Shown here in pieces: positions 1-8,887 of a DNA stretch of 64,000 nucleotides (its first letter is position 1; every line of letters starts with the position of its first letter). The position numbers and the translations under genes were made by a program. The stretch is from NCBI RefSeq assembly GCF_001660705.2, contig NZ_LYBV02000013.1, forward strand, positions 95,858-159,857, read 5' to 3'. The stretch comes from Saccharicrinis aurantiacus. Its GTDB lineage: Bacteria > Bacteroidota > Bacteroidia > Bacteroidales > Marinilabiliaceae. The notes under the pieces were generated by a model. The model had not been told where the DNA came from. It did no database searches and saw only the letters and a program-made list of their open reading frames with translations.

Positions 1-1
1 A

Positions 2-1114
2 GCCATGAAATCGTATCATCGTCTCGAAGAAAAGTACAACCCTGTTGTTATTGAAGGAGCCGGTAGTATCTCTGAAGTTAACCTTTGGGATAAGGACATT
101 GTAAACATGAAGGTGGCCGTGACTAGCGGTGCTTCAACCTATCTCATTGCCGATATCGATAGAGGCGGAGTAATAGGAAGTGTTTATGGTACAATTATGC
201 TATTGCCACAAGAGGAACGTGATGCCATTAAGGGAATCATCATCAATAAATTCCGTGGCGATTTGTCTTTGTTCGAAGAGGGGAAACGCATTATTAAGGA
301 GTTAACAGGAAAGCCTGTGGTTGGCGTTATTCCTTACTTCCGCGATATTTATATTGAGCAAGAAGATGCCGTGGTGATTCAGCATAAAACCAGCACCGCT
401 GTTGAAGGTAAAATTAATGTGGCAGTGGTTTTAGTACCACACATGTCTAATTTTACCGATTTTAATATGATTGAGCATCTTCCCGAAGTTCATTTATATT
501 ACACCGATAATAAGGCTGAAATAGCCAAAGCAGATATGGTTATTCTTCCGGGCTCAAAGAGTACGCTTGCCGATTTAAAATACATCACCGATAATGGAGT
601 AGCCACTCAGGTAAAACAAATGCACGCCAAGGGAACGCCAGTTTATGGTATCTGTGGGGGGTATCAAATGATGGGAACTAAAATCTCTGACCCACATCAC
701 GTAGAAAGTGAAATTGATGAGATAGAAGGTTTAGGCCTGCTACCCGTAGAGACCATCTTAAGTGAAGAAAAGAAAACGGTTCAAAGTAAATTCTCTTTCT
801 TGGGATCAGAAGCTATCTGCGATGGATACGAAATTCATATGGGCGAAACCATTGCAGCCAATCCAAGTCCACTTTGTATTACAGAAGATGGTGAGGATGG
901 GTATTATAAAGATGCCAAAACATGGGGATCGTACATGCATGGGATCATGGATAACCCAGTTGTGTTAAAGCAAATGTTGCAGCAGTTAAAACCCGATTTT
1001 ACCGTAAGTTTTAATTATAAAGAATACAAAAATCAAGAATACGATAAGTTAGCAAACGTAGTGCGCGAAGCTTGCGATATGGATTATATTTACGAGACTT
1101 TAAAGCTTGGATAA
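2..1114 (+). CDS. cobQ: Cobyric acid synthase CobQ, 3' part (5' end outside window)
   Basis: CobQ amidates four side chains of adenosyl-cobyrinic a,c-diamide, using glutamine and ATP, in the cytoplasmic cobalamin pathway. The visible 370 or so residues are the C-terminal three quarters of a protein usually about 490 long. The frame is open to the window edge, so the first ATG is probably internal. The fragment begins in the synthetase domain (VVIEGAGSISEVNL, then DIVNM, typical of CobQ). It ends in a class I glutamine amidotransferase domain with the nucleophile Cys near fragment residue 217 (YGICGGYQMMG) and the catalytic His near 312 (GSYMHGIMDN). No other cobalamin gene is visible downstream, so the rest of the operon would lie upstream. 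The identification is firm from the paired motifs. Confidence 0.93.
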   Translation, partial: AMKSYHRLEEKYNPVVIEGAGSISEVNLWDKDIVNMKVAVTSGASTYLIADIDRGGVIGSVYGTIMLLPQEERDAIKGIIINKFRGDLSLFEEGKRIIKELTGKPVVGVIPYFRDIYIEQEDAVVIQHKTSTAVEGKINVAVVLVPHMSNFTDFNMIEHLPEVHLYYTDNKAEIAKADMVILPGSKSTLADLKYITDNGVATQVKQMHAKGTPVYGICGGYQMMGTKISDPHHVESEIDEIEGLGLLPVETILSEEKKTVQSKFSFLGSEAICDGYEIHMGETIAANPSPLCITEDGEDGYYKDAKTWGSYMHGIMDNPVVLKQMLQQLKPDFTVSFNYKEYKNQEYDKLANVVREACDMDYIYETLKLG

Positions 1115-1129
1115 TTAGTAAATGAGGCG

Positions 1130-1228
1130 CCTTGAGATCGCCGCGTGCCTCGCGATGACGCAAAAAAGGTGCTATCAAATAGGAACACTATGCGCCTCGT
1201 CATTGCGACAACGGAAGCAATCTCAAGG
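1130..1228. repeat. REP-like inverted repeat, copy 1
   Basis: Two arms of about 31 bases (1130-1160 and 1198-1228) are near-perfect reverse complements, starting CCTTGAGATCGC and ending GCAATCTCAAGG, with a loop of 37 bases. A related palindrome lies at 11866-12006 and a half copy at 12312-12323. The arms resemble the widespread CGTCATTGCGA...GCAATCTC intergenic palindromes of many bacteria. It follows the cobQ stop and could also act as a structured transcript end. Confidence 0.75.
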
Positions 1229-1298
1229 TGAGTGGTGAAGAATTGATTAATAAAGTGAATTTCGAGCTCAAAGATTAATTATTAACTTTATAAAAAAA

Positions 1299-1607
1299 AT
1301 GCAAGCAATTTTAGTAGAACATATCACCGATTTAAAGAAGCTATGTAAGACTTTTAAGATTAAAAGGCTGCATGCTTTTGGTTCTGTTGTAGAAGGAAAC
1401 TTTACACAGGATAGTGATATTGATTTATTGATTGCATTTTCCGATGAATTATCGATAGAAGAGTATGCTGATAATTACTTTGCACTTCATTATAAATTAA
1501 AAGACCTCTTAAAAAGAGAAATAGATTTGGTAACAGAACGTACCTTATCAAATCCGTATTTTATAGAAAGTATTAACGAAACGAAAGAGTTAATATATGA
1601 AGCGTGA
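1299..1607 (+). CDS. mntA: MntA-like nucleotidyltransferase antitoxin
   Basis: This is a 102-residue minimal nucleotidyltransferase. The family signature GSX10DXD is exact: Gly28-Ser29 in GSVVEG, then DID at residues 40-42, which bind metal and nucleotide. In characterised MntA/HepT (type VII) systems such proteins neutralise the HEPN toxin by adding AMP to a Tyr of the toxin. The gene overlaps the next one by 11 bases, so the two are translationally coupled, antitoxin first. It sits directly behind a REP-like palindrome. Activity is inferred from the motif and the partner. A stand-alone nucleotidyltransferase of another role is unlikely given the HEPN neighbour. Confidence 0.88.
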   Translation: MQAILVEHITDLKKLCKTFKIKRLHAFGSVVEGNFTQDSDIDLLIAFSDELSIEEYADNYFALHYKLKDLLKREIDLVTERTLSNPYFIESINETKELIYEA

Positions 1608-1932
1608 GGTAAAGAAGTATCTATACGATATTAAAGTTTCAATAGATTCTATCTTTGATTATCTAGGTGATAAACGTGATTTCTTTGAGTATCAAAACAA
1701 CAAGCTATTACGAAGGGCTGTTGAAAGAGAGATAGAAATTATAGGGGAAGCAATGAATCGCATATTAAAAATTGCACCTGATGTTAACATAGAGAATGCA
1801 AGACAAATTGTAGATACTCGAAATTGGGTAATTCATGGTTACGATAAAGTAGATGATGTGGTTATATGGGGGATCATATCCAAGCATCTTCCTAAGCTTA
1901 TTATTGAAGTTGAGAAGCTGCTCGAGCAATAA
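1597..1932 (+). CDS. hepT: HepT-like HEPN ribonuclease toxin (DUF86)
   Basis: This 111-residue helical protein has the HEPN catalytic motif RX4HXY intact as RNWVIHGY (Arg75, His80, Tyr82). In characterised HepT proteins Arg and His form a metal-independent RNase site and the Tyr is the residue AMPylated by the cognate MntA. The length and the upstream EIEIIGEAMNRI helix fit the DUF86/HepT family. The start lies inside the end of mntA in another frame. The pair probably forms a toxin-antitoxin unit. It lies beside mutS, with no other defence gene nearby. Confidence 0.88.
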   Translation: MKREVKKYLYDIKVSIDSIFDYLGDKRDFFEYQNNKLLRRAVEREIEIIGEAMNRILKIAPDVNIENARQIVDTRNWVIHGYDKVDDVVIWGIISKHLPKLIIEVEKLLEQ

Positions 1933-1990
1933 TATTCTCAATTACTTCCAAGAAAAAGGTTAAATTCTAACAATCAAATACAACAATACA

Positions 1991-4618
1991 TTGGCAAAAA
2001 AAGGAACTACAAAAAAGGCGGTTCAAACCCCTTTGATGAAGCAATATTATTCGATTAAAGACAAGCATCCAGACGCGATTCTACTTTTTAGAGTGGGCGA
2101 CTTTTACGAGACTTTTTCTGATGATGCCATCAAAGCTTCTGAAATACTCGGTATTACACTTACTCGAAGAGCCAATGGTGCCGCTTCGTATGTTGAGTTA
2201 GCGGGGTTTCCACATCATGCCTTAGATACCTATTTGCCAAAGTTAGTCCGTGCCGGTCAGCGCGTTGCCGTTTGCGACCAGTTAGAAGATCCAAAGATGA
2301 CCAAAACCATTGTAAAGCGTGGCGTTACCGAGTTGGTTACGCCTGGTGTGGCCATCAGTGATAATGTGTTAGAGCATCGAGAAAATAATTTTTTGGCTGC
2401 CGTTCATATACATAAAAACTTAGCAGGGGTATCATTCTTAGATATTTCTACCGGAGAGTTTTTAACCGCAGAAGGCAGTTTCGAATACATCGATAAATTA
2501 CTCAATGGTTTTAAACCCAAAGAGGTATTGTTCGAAAAAAGCAAACGCACACAGTTTGTTGAATGCTTTGGCGATAAGTTTTACACCTATGGTTTAGAGG
2601 ATTGGGTTTTTACCGAAGATTCGGCACACGATAGACTCCTAAAGCATTTTGAAACCAAATCTTTAAAAGGGTATGGCGTTCATAATTTAAAATATGGTGT
2701 GGTGGCTTCGGGAGCCATAATGCACTATTTAGATATCACCCAGCATCATAAAATACAGCATATTACAGGACTTTCTCGTATCGAGGAAGATAAATATGTG
2801 TGGCTCGATAAGTTTACCATCCGCAACCTAGAGTTATTTGGTTCTGTTAACGATGGTGCTACTTCCTTAAGCGCAGTTATTGATCAAACTATTTCGCCAA
2901 TGGGAAGTAGAATGCTGAAGCGTTGGTTGGCTTTACCGCTAAAAGAAGTTAAGCTTATTGAAGATCGCTTGAGCGCTGTGGAGTATTTTTTTAAGGCACC
3001 CGAATTTAAATCGCAGCTCGAAGAATATTTACGTCCGGTGGGCGATTTAGAACGTTTGGTATCAAAGGTTGCTGTTGGTCGTATTTCGCCACGCGAGGTG
3101 GTTCAGGTAAAGCAAGCTTTAAACGCTATTGAGCCCATTAAAAAAGGCTGCGAAATGGGCGATAACGATACTTTAAAAAGTATTGGTGAGCAACTGAACC
3201 CGTGTATTTCTATCCGCGAAAGAATAGAGAAAGAGATTGCAAGCGATCCGCCGGCACAAATTAACAAAGGAAATGTGATTGCTGAAGGCGTAAATCAAGA
3301 ACTCGACGATTTACGCAAAATTGCCTTTTCAGGAAAAGATTATCTCAATAGCATGGTGGAGCGCGAGGTTGAGCGCACGGGAATACCATCGCTAAAAATT
3401 AGCTTCAACAATGTGTTTGGCTATTATATTGAGGTAAGAAACACCCATAAGGATAAAGTACCACAAGAGTGGATCAGAAAACAAACCTTGGTGAATGCTG
3501 AGCGCTACATTACCGAGGAGCTGAAAGAATATGAAGCCAAGATATTAGGTGCCGAAGAAAAAATATTGGTGCTAGAAACACAATTATACACAGAACTGGT
3601 TTTAAGCCTAAGTGAATATTTGGTGGCCATTCAGCTCGATGCTAGTTTATTGGCGAAGCTCGATTGTTTATTGTCGTTTAGCACAACGGCAGCGCAGAAT
3701 AAATATGTACGTCCTGTAATTAAGGATGATGATGTGTTGGATATCAAAGGCGGTCGTCATCCGGTTATCGAAAAACAAATGGCTATTGATGAGGAGTACA
3801 TCCCCAACGATGTGGCCTTAGATACGGACAAGCAGCAGGTGATCATTATTACTGGTCCTAATATGGCTGGTAAATCGGCACTATTAAGGCAAACAGCCTT
3901 GATTGTATTGATGGCACAAATTGGTTCCTTCGTACCTGCAGAATCGGCCCAAATTGGTGTGGTGGATAAAATATTTACTAGAGTAGGAGCATCTGATAAT
4001 ATATCGGCCGGCGAATCTACCTTTATGGTTGAGATGAATGAAGCCGCGAGTATATTAAATAATCTTTCGCCACGTAGTTTAATTTTATTTGATGAGCTAG
4101 GACGAGGTACCAGCACTTACGATGGTATTTCCATTGCCTGGAGTATTGTGGAATATATACACGAAAATAAAAGGGCCAGAGCAAAAACACTATTTGCCAC
4201 CCATTATCATGAATTGAACGAAATGGAAAAATCCTTTGAGCGATGCAAGAATTATAATGTATCGGTCAAGGAAGTTAATAATAAGGTGATATTCTTGCGC
4301 AAATTGGTTCGCGGAGGCAGTAACCACAGTTTTGGTATACATGTGGCACGTATGGCTGGAATGCCCAAAACGGTAGTGAATAGAGCCAACGATATATTAT
4401 TGGAACTAGAAGGAGCCAACAGAAAAGGAAGCCTTGCGAAACCGGTTAATGATATAGGACAACATAGAGAAGGGTATCAAATGAGCATTTTTCAGTTAGA
4501 CGATCCTGTATTAAAACAGATCAGAGATGAAATAGCAAATACCGATATTAATAATTTAACTCCCGTTGAGGCCCTCAATAAACTAAATGAAATAAAAAAG
4601 TTCACAGGAATTAAATAG
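1991..4618 (+). CDS. mutS: DNA mismatch repair protein MutS
   Basis: MutS recognises mispaired bases and, as an ATP-driven clamp, recruits MutL. The 875-residue length is normal for MutS1. Near the N-terminus, GDFYETF holds the Phe-X-Glu mismatch-reading motif. Walker A is GPNMAGKS at 622-629, Walker B is [12 protein letters not shown] from 701, and the conserved His lies in FATHYHEL. The predicted start is TTG, because [20 protein letters not shown] aligns with the normal MutS N-terminus and no ATG fits better. The gene stands alone, 58 bases after hepT, and is followed by a tRNA cluster. Confidence 0.97.
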   Translation: MAKKGTTKKAVQTPLMKQYYSIKDKHPDAILLFRVGDFYETFSDDAIKASEILGITLTRRANGAASYVELAGFPHHALDTYLPKLVRAGQRVAVCDQLEDPKMTKTIVKRGVTELVTPGVAISDNVLEHRENNFLAAVHIHKNLAGVSFLDISTGEFLTAEGSFEYIDKLLNGFKPKEVLFEKSKRTQFVECFGDKFYTYGLEDWVFTEDSAHDRLLKHFETKSLKGYGVHNLKYGVVASGAIMHYLDITQHHKIQHITGLSRIEEDKYVWLDKFTIRNLELFGSVNDGATSLSAVIDQTISPMGSRMLKRWLALPLKEVKLIEDRLSAVEYFFKAPEFKSQLEEYLRPVGDLERLVSKVAVGRISPREVVQVKQALNAIEPIKKGCEMGDNDTLKSIGEQLNPCISIRERIEKEIASDPPAQINKGNVIAEGVNQELDDLRKIAFSGKDYLNSMVEREVERTGIPSLKISFNNVFGYYIEVRNTHKDKVPQEWIRKQTLVNAERYITEELKEYEAKILGAEEKILVLETQLYTELVLSLSEYLVAIQLDASLLAKLDCLLSFSTTAAQNKYVRPVIKDDDVLDIKGGRHPVIEKQMAIDEEYIPNDVALDTDKQQVIIITGPNMAGKSALLRQTALIVLMAQIGSFVPAESAQIGVVDKIFTRVGASDNISAGESTFMVEMNEAASILNNLSPRSLILFDELGRGTSTYDGISIAWSIVEYIHENKRARAKTLFATHYHELNEMEKSFERCKNYNVSVKEVNNKVIFLRKLVRGGSNHSFGIHVARMAGMPKTVVNRANDILLELEGANRKGSLAKPVNDIGQHREGYQMSIFQLDDPVLKQIRDEIANTDINNLTPVEALNKLNEIKKFTGIK

Positions 4619-4688
4619 GCTTAATTATTGAATTTCAGAGGACAACTAAAAAGAGGTGAAAAAAGTTCACTTTTTAATGCACTAAAAG

Positions 4689-4719
4689 TTTGCAGATATA
4701 GAAATATGATCTATATTTG
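4689..4719 (+). promoter_or_regulatory. Bacteroidota-type promoter of the tRNA cluster
   Basis: A -33 element TTTG (4689-4692) is followed after 19 bases by TATATTTG (4712-4719), an exact match to the Bacteroidota -7 consensus TAnnTTTG. It is about 70 bases before the first tRNA. No other promoter in the window fits this well. Confidence 0.65.
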
Positions 4720-4789
4720 CACCCGCAATCACGAAATGATGTGTTCATCACAAAGGTAATGACACTAGGGGTTGCAGCGATTTTGAAAT

Positions 4790-4865
<76 letters not shown>

Positions 4866-4871
4866 AAGGAT

Positions 4872-4958
4872 GCTCGAGTGGTGGAATTGGTAGACACGCA
4901 AGACTTAAAATCTTGTGTCCATTAGGACGTGCGGGTTCAAGTCCCGCCTCGAGTACCA
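4872..4958 (+). tRNA. tRNA-Leu (TAA), copy 1
   Basis: This is an 87-base class II tRNA with a long variable arm. The acceptor stem GCTCGAG pairs with CTCGAGT (one G-U at the end), and CCA is encoded. The anticodon loop CTTAAAA gives anticodon TAA at 4906-4908. A terminator follows at once. Confidence 0.97.
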
Positions 4959-4960
4959 AT

Positions 4961-4995
4961 AAGCTTCCTTCTTCTTGAAGGAAGCTTTTAATTTG
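4961..4995 (+). terminator. Terminator after tRNA pair 1
   Basis: A perfect 11-bp stem (AAGCTTCCTTC / GAAGGAAGCTT) with a 5-base loop is followed by a T-rich run. Confidence 0.85.
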
Positions 4996-5068
4996 AAAAA
5001 GCAAAACAATATAGTAATCGCAAGGTAAAGGCAATGGCACTTACTGATTACAAACAAAACATTATGAC

Positions 5069-5144
<76 letters not shown>

Positions 5145-5149
5145 AGGAT

Positions 5150-5236
5150 GCTCGAGTGGTGGAATTGGTAGACACGCAAGACTTAAAATCTTGTGTCCAT
5201 TAGGACGTGCGGGTTCAAGTCCCGCCTCGAGTACCA
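5150..5236 (+). tRNA. tRNA-Leu (TAA), copy 2
   Basis: It is identical to the first tRNA-Leu. Its T arm, 3' end and following terminator are repeated once more at 5654-5717, beyond the small GIY-YIG gene. Confidence 0.97.
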
Positions 5237-5277
5237 AGTAAAGGTCTCTTCTTTGTTGAAGAGACCTTTTTTTATGC
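5214..5277 (+). repeat. 64-bp direct repeat, left copy (tRNA-Leu 3' end plus terminator)
   Basis: It starts in the T loop of tRNA-Leu copy 2 (TTCAAGTCCCGCC), runs through the CCA end and covers the terminator. The right copy at 5654-5717 differs by one base, in the terminator loop. The two copies are 440 bases apart and bracket the GIY-YIG gene, as target-site or attachment-site duplications do. Confidence 0.85.
5241..5273 (+). terminator. Terminator after tRNA pair 2
   Basis: An 11-bp stem (AAGGTCTCTTC / GAAGAGACCTT) is followed by a run of T. It is repeated almost exactly at 5681-5713. Confidence 0.9.
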
Positions 5278-5379
5278 CCTTTATTTTGGATTATACTTGG
5301 AGGTAAGAGGGGATCACGCACAATATTTGGGTCTGATCCTTTATTTGGTTAATTTCAGTTCTCCTTAAACTGATTCCTT

Positions 5380-5652
5380 ATGCACACAGTCTACGCTATT
5401 GCCAGTAATGCAAGAAACTATATTTATGTTGGTATGACTTCGAATTTATCCAATAGGTTAGAACGTCATAATCAAGGTTACGAGCGAACGACTAAGCCTT
5501 ATGCACCTTTTACTTTAATATATTCAGAAGAAGTTGGATCGCGCCCAGAAGCAAGAGTTCGTGAGAAGTATTGGAAATCGGGTGTAGGAAAAGAAAAGTT
5601 GAGGTTAATTAGGAATGAATTAGATATTGCGGGCCTGTCTGCCGACAGGTAG
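5380..5652 (+). CDS. Small GIY-YIG endonuclease-domain protein
   Basis: This 90-residue protein consists of a single GIY-YIG domain. The first motif is VYAIASNARNYIYVGMTSNL, the catalytic-type Arg is in SNLSNRLERH, and a Glu follows in EARVREKYWKSG. Stand-alone domains of this size (the UPF0213/YhbQ type) are common in Bacteroidota, but their substrate is mostly unknown. The stop codon lies two bases before the repeated tRNA-Leu 3' end. The last codons read through a CCTGTC/GACAGG palindrome, giving the odd tail GLSADR. The placement between two copies of a tRNA end suggests a tiny mobile or recombination-derived unit rather than a resident repair gene. Confidence 0.85.
   Translation: MHTVYAIASNARNYIYVGMTSNLSNRLERHNQGYERTTKPYAPFTLIYSEEVGSRPEARVREKYWKSGVGKEKLRLIRNELDIAGLSADR
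5637..5652. repeat. Short perfect palindrome at the GIY-YIG gene end
   Basis: CCTGTC TGCC GACAGG forms a 6-bp stem with a 4-base loop, ending at the stop codon and immediately before the partial tRNA-Leu. It is the candidate junction between the GIY-YIG unit and tRNA sequence. Confidence 0.6.
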
Positions 5653-5653
5653 A

Positions 5654-5717
5654 TTCAAGTCCCGCCTCGAGTACCAAGTAAAGGTCTCTTCTTAGTTGAA
5701 GAGACCTTTTTTTATGC
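5654..5717 (+). repeat. 64-bp direct repeat, right copy: tRNA-Leu fragment plus terminator
   Basis: It contains the T loop, acceptor 3' strand and CCA of tRNA-Leu (5654-5676) without the rest of the tRNA, then the same terminator hairpin (5681-5713). This is a tRNA remnant and not a functional tRNA. Confidence 0.85.
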
Positions 5718-5902
5718 GCGTAATTCTCATCTGATCTTCTTCATCGCGTATAATTTATACTTGCCTTCTGCCCGGCATTTTTTTTTTACTTAAAATCTAA
5801 ATCGCTAGTGTTAAGATAATAATATCATCAAGCAATTTGATTTGGCCTAAACAGTGACTATATTTAATACTCTTATAAATAGTTCTAAATACTTAATAAT
5901 CT

Positions 5903-7204
5903 ATGGTTTCATTCAAAACAATCTCCACTCAAGAGCTCCTAGTGCTAAAGGAAAATAGTGATACAGTAATTATTGATGTACGTACAACCGATGCCTATAA
6001 TGGCTGGAAGTTCCGAAAAGAGGAACGTGGCGGTCATATACAAGGGGCGAAATCCTTACCCATAAAGTGGTGTAATTATATGGATTGGATAGAAGTAGTT
6101 CAATCGAAAGAAATAAAACCCGAGCAGCAACTTATTATTTATGGCTATGATGCTGAAGATGCTATTAGTGTTGCCACCATGTTTAACAAAGCAGGTTACC
6201 ATAACCTTTGCATATATAATGAATTTGTAGAAGAGTGGTGTGCCGATGAAACGCTTCCTATGGAGCATTTGGCGCGATATAAGAACCTTGTTTATTCTGA
6301 TTGGGTTCAGCAATTAATTGATGGGGAAAAACCCGATACATACGAGAATTCGAAATATGTGATTGTGCATGCCCATTATCGTAATAGAGATGCCTATTTA
6401 TCGGGGCATATACCTGGAGCATTAGATATGGATACCCTAGCGCTTGAATCTCCCGAAACCTGGAATAGGAGAGAGCCTGCCGAATTGAAGCAAGCATTGG
6501 AGGCGCATGGAATAACATCAGATACTACGATAATTCTGTACGGAAAGTATATGCACCCTGATAATAATAACGACTTCCCAGGCAGTGCTGCGGGGCATAT
6601 TGGAGCCATCCGTAATGCCATGATCATGATTTACGCAGGAGTGAAGGATGTTCGCGTTTTAAATGGCGGTTTTCAATCGTGGAAAGATGGCGGACATGAA
6701 ATAAGTACTGATGATGTACCTAAAATGCCAGTGGCAGACTTTGGACTAACCATACCCGCGAAACCCGAGATTATTGTTGATATAGATGAGGCCAAGCAAA
6801 TGATTAAGTCGGATAATGCCGACTTGGTTTGTGTGCGCAGCTGGCCTGAATATATTGGCGCAGTGAGTGGCTATAACTATATAGAAAAGAAAGGGCGTAT
6901 TCCGGGTGTTATTTTTGGTAACTGTGGTTCGGATGCCTACCACATGGAAAACTACCGAAACGTGGATCATACCATACGCGAAAGCCAAGAGGTGGAAGCC
7001 ATTTGGGAAGAGGTGGCCGTTACGCCCGATAAACATTTGGCCTTTTATTGCGGAACCGGATGGCGCGGTAGCGAGGCGTTTTTTAATGCCTGGTTAATGG
7101 GCTGGCCGCGTGTGTCGGTATTTGATGGCGGTTGGTTTGAGTGGAGTAACGACGAAGAGAATGCCTACGAAACGGGTCAACCTAAATTAGTGGCTCATGT
7201 CTAA
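5903..7204 (+). CDS. eanB: Multi-rhodanese sulfurtransferase, EanB-like (hercynine to ergothioneine)
   Basis: The 433-residue cytoplasmic protein is built of at least three rhodanese modules (about 5-125, 130-275 and 285-425). Only the last keeps an active-site Cys, Cys383 in FYCGTGWRGSEAF; the equivalent loops of the others read IIYGYDAED and LYGKYMHPD, without Cys. This layout and the CGTGWR loop match EanB of green sulfur bacteria, whose persulfide puts sulfur directly onto hercynine to make ergothioneine without oxygen. The stop codon overlaps the start of a histidine N-alpha-methyltransferase by 8 bases, which supplies hercynine. The family layout and pairing are known; activity here is inferred. 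A general thiosulfate sulfurtransferase is the alternative, but the methyltransferase partner argues against it. Confidence 0.82.
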   Translation: MVSFKTISTQELLVLKENSDTVIIDVRTTDAYNGWKFRKEERGGHIQGAKSLPIKWCNYMDWIEVVQSKEIKPEQQLIIYGYDAEDAISVATMFNKAGYHNLCIYNEFVEEWCADETLPMEHLARYKNLVYSDWVQQLIDGEKPDTYENSKYVIVHAHYRNRDAYLSGHIPGALDMDTLALESPETWNRREPAELKQALEAHGITSDTTIILYGKYMHPDNNNDFPGSAAGHIGAIRNAMIMIYAGVKDVRVLNGGFQSWKDGGHEISTDDVPKMPVADFGLTIPAKPEIIVDIDEAKQMIKSDNADLVCVRSWPEYIGAVSGYNYIEKKGRIPGVIFGNCGSDAYHMENYRNVDHTIRESQEVEAIWEEVAVTPDKHLAFYCGTGWRGSEAFFNAWLMGWPRVSVFDGGWFEWSNDEENAYETGQPKLVAHV

Positions 7205-8144
7205 GCAATTTTTACAAGATGTTGAAGAAGGTTTAAGTAAATCGAAGAAAACAATTCCATCGAAATACTTTTACGATAAGCGAGGAGATGAGTTATTTAT
7301 TAAAATAATGCATTTGCCAGAGTATTACTTAACCCGTTCGGAATTGGAGATTTTTCAGACTAAAACGGCGCAAATAATTGAAGCCTTGGCACTGTCTCCT
7401 TCCTCTTACTTTGAGTTGATTGAATTGGGTGCCGGCGATGGGCTAAAGACCTTAGAGTTACTAAAGCCACTGGTGGTGCAAAATTTTAGTTTCGACTATA
7501 TGCCCATAGATATTTCTATGAATGCGCTTGAGTTGATAGCCGATAAGTTAAAAGGTGCATTGCCCTCTTTATCCATTAAAAAGCAGCAAGGCGATTACTT
7601 TAAGATTTTAGATTCCTTAAAAGCAACTTCGCACCCAAAAGTGGTGCTATTTCTGGGTTCAAGTATTGGCAATATGGAAGATGAGGAGGCCATTGGGTTT
7701 TTGAGTGCATTGGGCAGTAACTTATCCAAAGGAGATAAGCTTTTATTGGGCGTAGATTTAATTAAACCCGCCTCGGTGGTGTTACCTGCCTATAACGATT
7801 CTCAGGGCGTTACAAGAGACTTTAATTTAAATTTACTGCGTAGAATTAACGAAGAGTTACACGGCGATTTTAACTTGAATGAGTTTGAGCATATACCTTC
7901 ATATTCTGAGGAGGATGGTTATGCCCGTAGCTACCTAAAAAGTAGGAAAGACCAAAAAGTAAGGATTAATGGCAATGGTAATTTCTACGAGCTGAAAGAA
8001 GGGGAACAAATACAAACAGAAGTATCGCGCAAGTATAACGACGAAATTATAAATACTATTCTGGAGAAAACCGACTTTGAAATACAATCAAAAATCACCG
8101 ACAATAAAGGCTACTTTGCCAATTATGTGTTGAATAGGGTTTAG
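7197..8144 (+). CDS. eanA: L-histidine N-alpha-methyltransferase, EanA/EgtD-like
   Basis: This is a 315-residue SAM-dependent methyltransferase of the EgtD family, which trimethylates the alpha-amino group of histidine to give hercynine. The N-terminus is family-typical (IPSKYFYDKRGDELF, then YLTRSELEI). The SAM loop ELGAGDG is at 76-82 and LFLGSSIGNMEDEEA follows. The length is normal. Its ATG lies in the last codons of the upstream rhodanese gene, so the two are translationally coupled. No EgtB (sulfoxide synthase) or EgtE is visible, which supports the anaerobic two-gene route. Confidence 0.88.
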   Translation: MSKQFLQDVEEGLSKSKKTIPSKYFYDKRGDELFIKIMHLPEYYLTRSELEIFQTKTAQIIEALALSPSSYFELIELGAGDGLKTLELLKPLVVQNFSFDYMPIDISMNALELIADKLKGALPSLSIKKQQGDYFKILDSLKATSHPKVVLFLGSSIGNMEDEEAIGFLSALGSNLSKGDKLLLGVDLIKPASVVLPAYNDSQGVTRDFNLNLLRRINEELHGDFNLNEFEHIPSYSEEDGYARSYLKSRKDQKVRINGNGNFYELKEGEQIQTEVSRKYNDEIINTILEKTDFEIQSKITDNKGYFANYVLNRV

Positions 8145-8245
8145 GAAATTCTAGTATTAAGAATAAAGACATAAGTATAAAGATTACAAAAGCGCATTGT
8201 GTGTCTTATGTCTTTATACTATTGTCTTTTGTCTAATATTAAAAT

Positions 8246-8527
8246 CTACTCCACCGTTACGCCATTCCAAAAAGCCACATGATCTTTAATGCTCTCGGCC
8301 AATTTGCTAGGGGTTTTGTAATACCACGCAGCATCCTTATTCACCTTGCCATCCACTTCAATGCTGTAATAATTGGCCTCGCCTTTCCACGGGCAGTGCG
8401 AGGTTGTTTCCGACTCTTTAAAGTATTCTTGATTGATAGCTTCCATCGGAAAATAATCGTTACCCTCTATTACTACTGTTGTTTCGCTTTGTGCCAACAC
8501 AACACCATTCCATTTTGCAGTTTTCAT
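8246..8527 (-). CDS. DUF427 family protein
   Basis: This small 93-residue protein fits the DUF427 pattern: MKTAKWNGVVLAQSE, NDYFPMEAIN, TTSHCPWKGEANYYSIEVDG and AAWYYKTP. The family forms a small beta barrel with no proven function. It is transcribed toward the eanA gene, 101 bases from its stop, and is not part of that operon. The spacer contains a weak self-complementary stretch (GACATAAGTATAAAG / CTTTATACTATTGTC) that may end both transcripts. Confidence 0.85.
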   Translation of the reverse strand: MKTAKWNGVVLAQSETTVVIEGNDYFPMEAINQEYFKESETTSHCPWKGEANYYSIEVDGKVNKDAAWYYKTPSKLAESIKDHVAFWNGVTVE

Positions 8528-8887
8528 ATTTTCAATATTTAATTGATTACAACTGTGTTAAGAAGAACGTTGTGGGTGGGGAAAGGTTTTGTGTTTAATA
8601 ATGAATACCCCTTTTTAATGTCTTTATATAAAAAAGAGTTTGTACAGAGACCTTATTGCAACAACGAGACGAGACGCTTCGTTGAGTATGAGGGCTTTGT
8701 ATGCTTTAAAAATGCATGCTGTATAACGAATAAATACCTACTAGAAATTAGTTCCATTATTTTGTTAAATTTGAAGGCGCCATACAATGTGAACAAACGC
8801 CATTCGTGCGTTTTATTTTGGTGCTAGGGAGCATTAGCAATACAGCTGCTAACAGTTATAAAAACTGATCTTAACCTTATTAAATAC
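8528..8887. other. Spacer, 360 bases, no convincing gene
   Basis: It lies between the divergent DUF427 gene and a membrane protein gene. One open frame of 94 codons is present, but its composition (many Cys, Asn and Ile; no recognisable start context) looks like chance. A short hairpin with AAACGC / GCGTTT arms occurs at about 8797-8815. The leftward promoter of the DUF427 gene should be here, but I cannot place it. Confidence 0.5.

Noticed and set aside
3757..4116. A 119-codon antisense frame in mutS
   Set aside because: It lies opposite the conserved ATPase domain of mutS and is a shadow frame.
8543..8827. A 94-codon frame in the spacer before the first unknown membrane protein
   Set aside because: Composition is irregular, there is no family pattern, and the start follows directly on the divergent gene's start. 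Chance is more likely.
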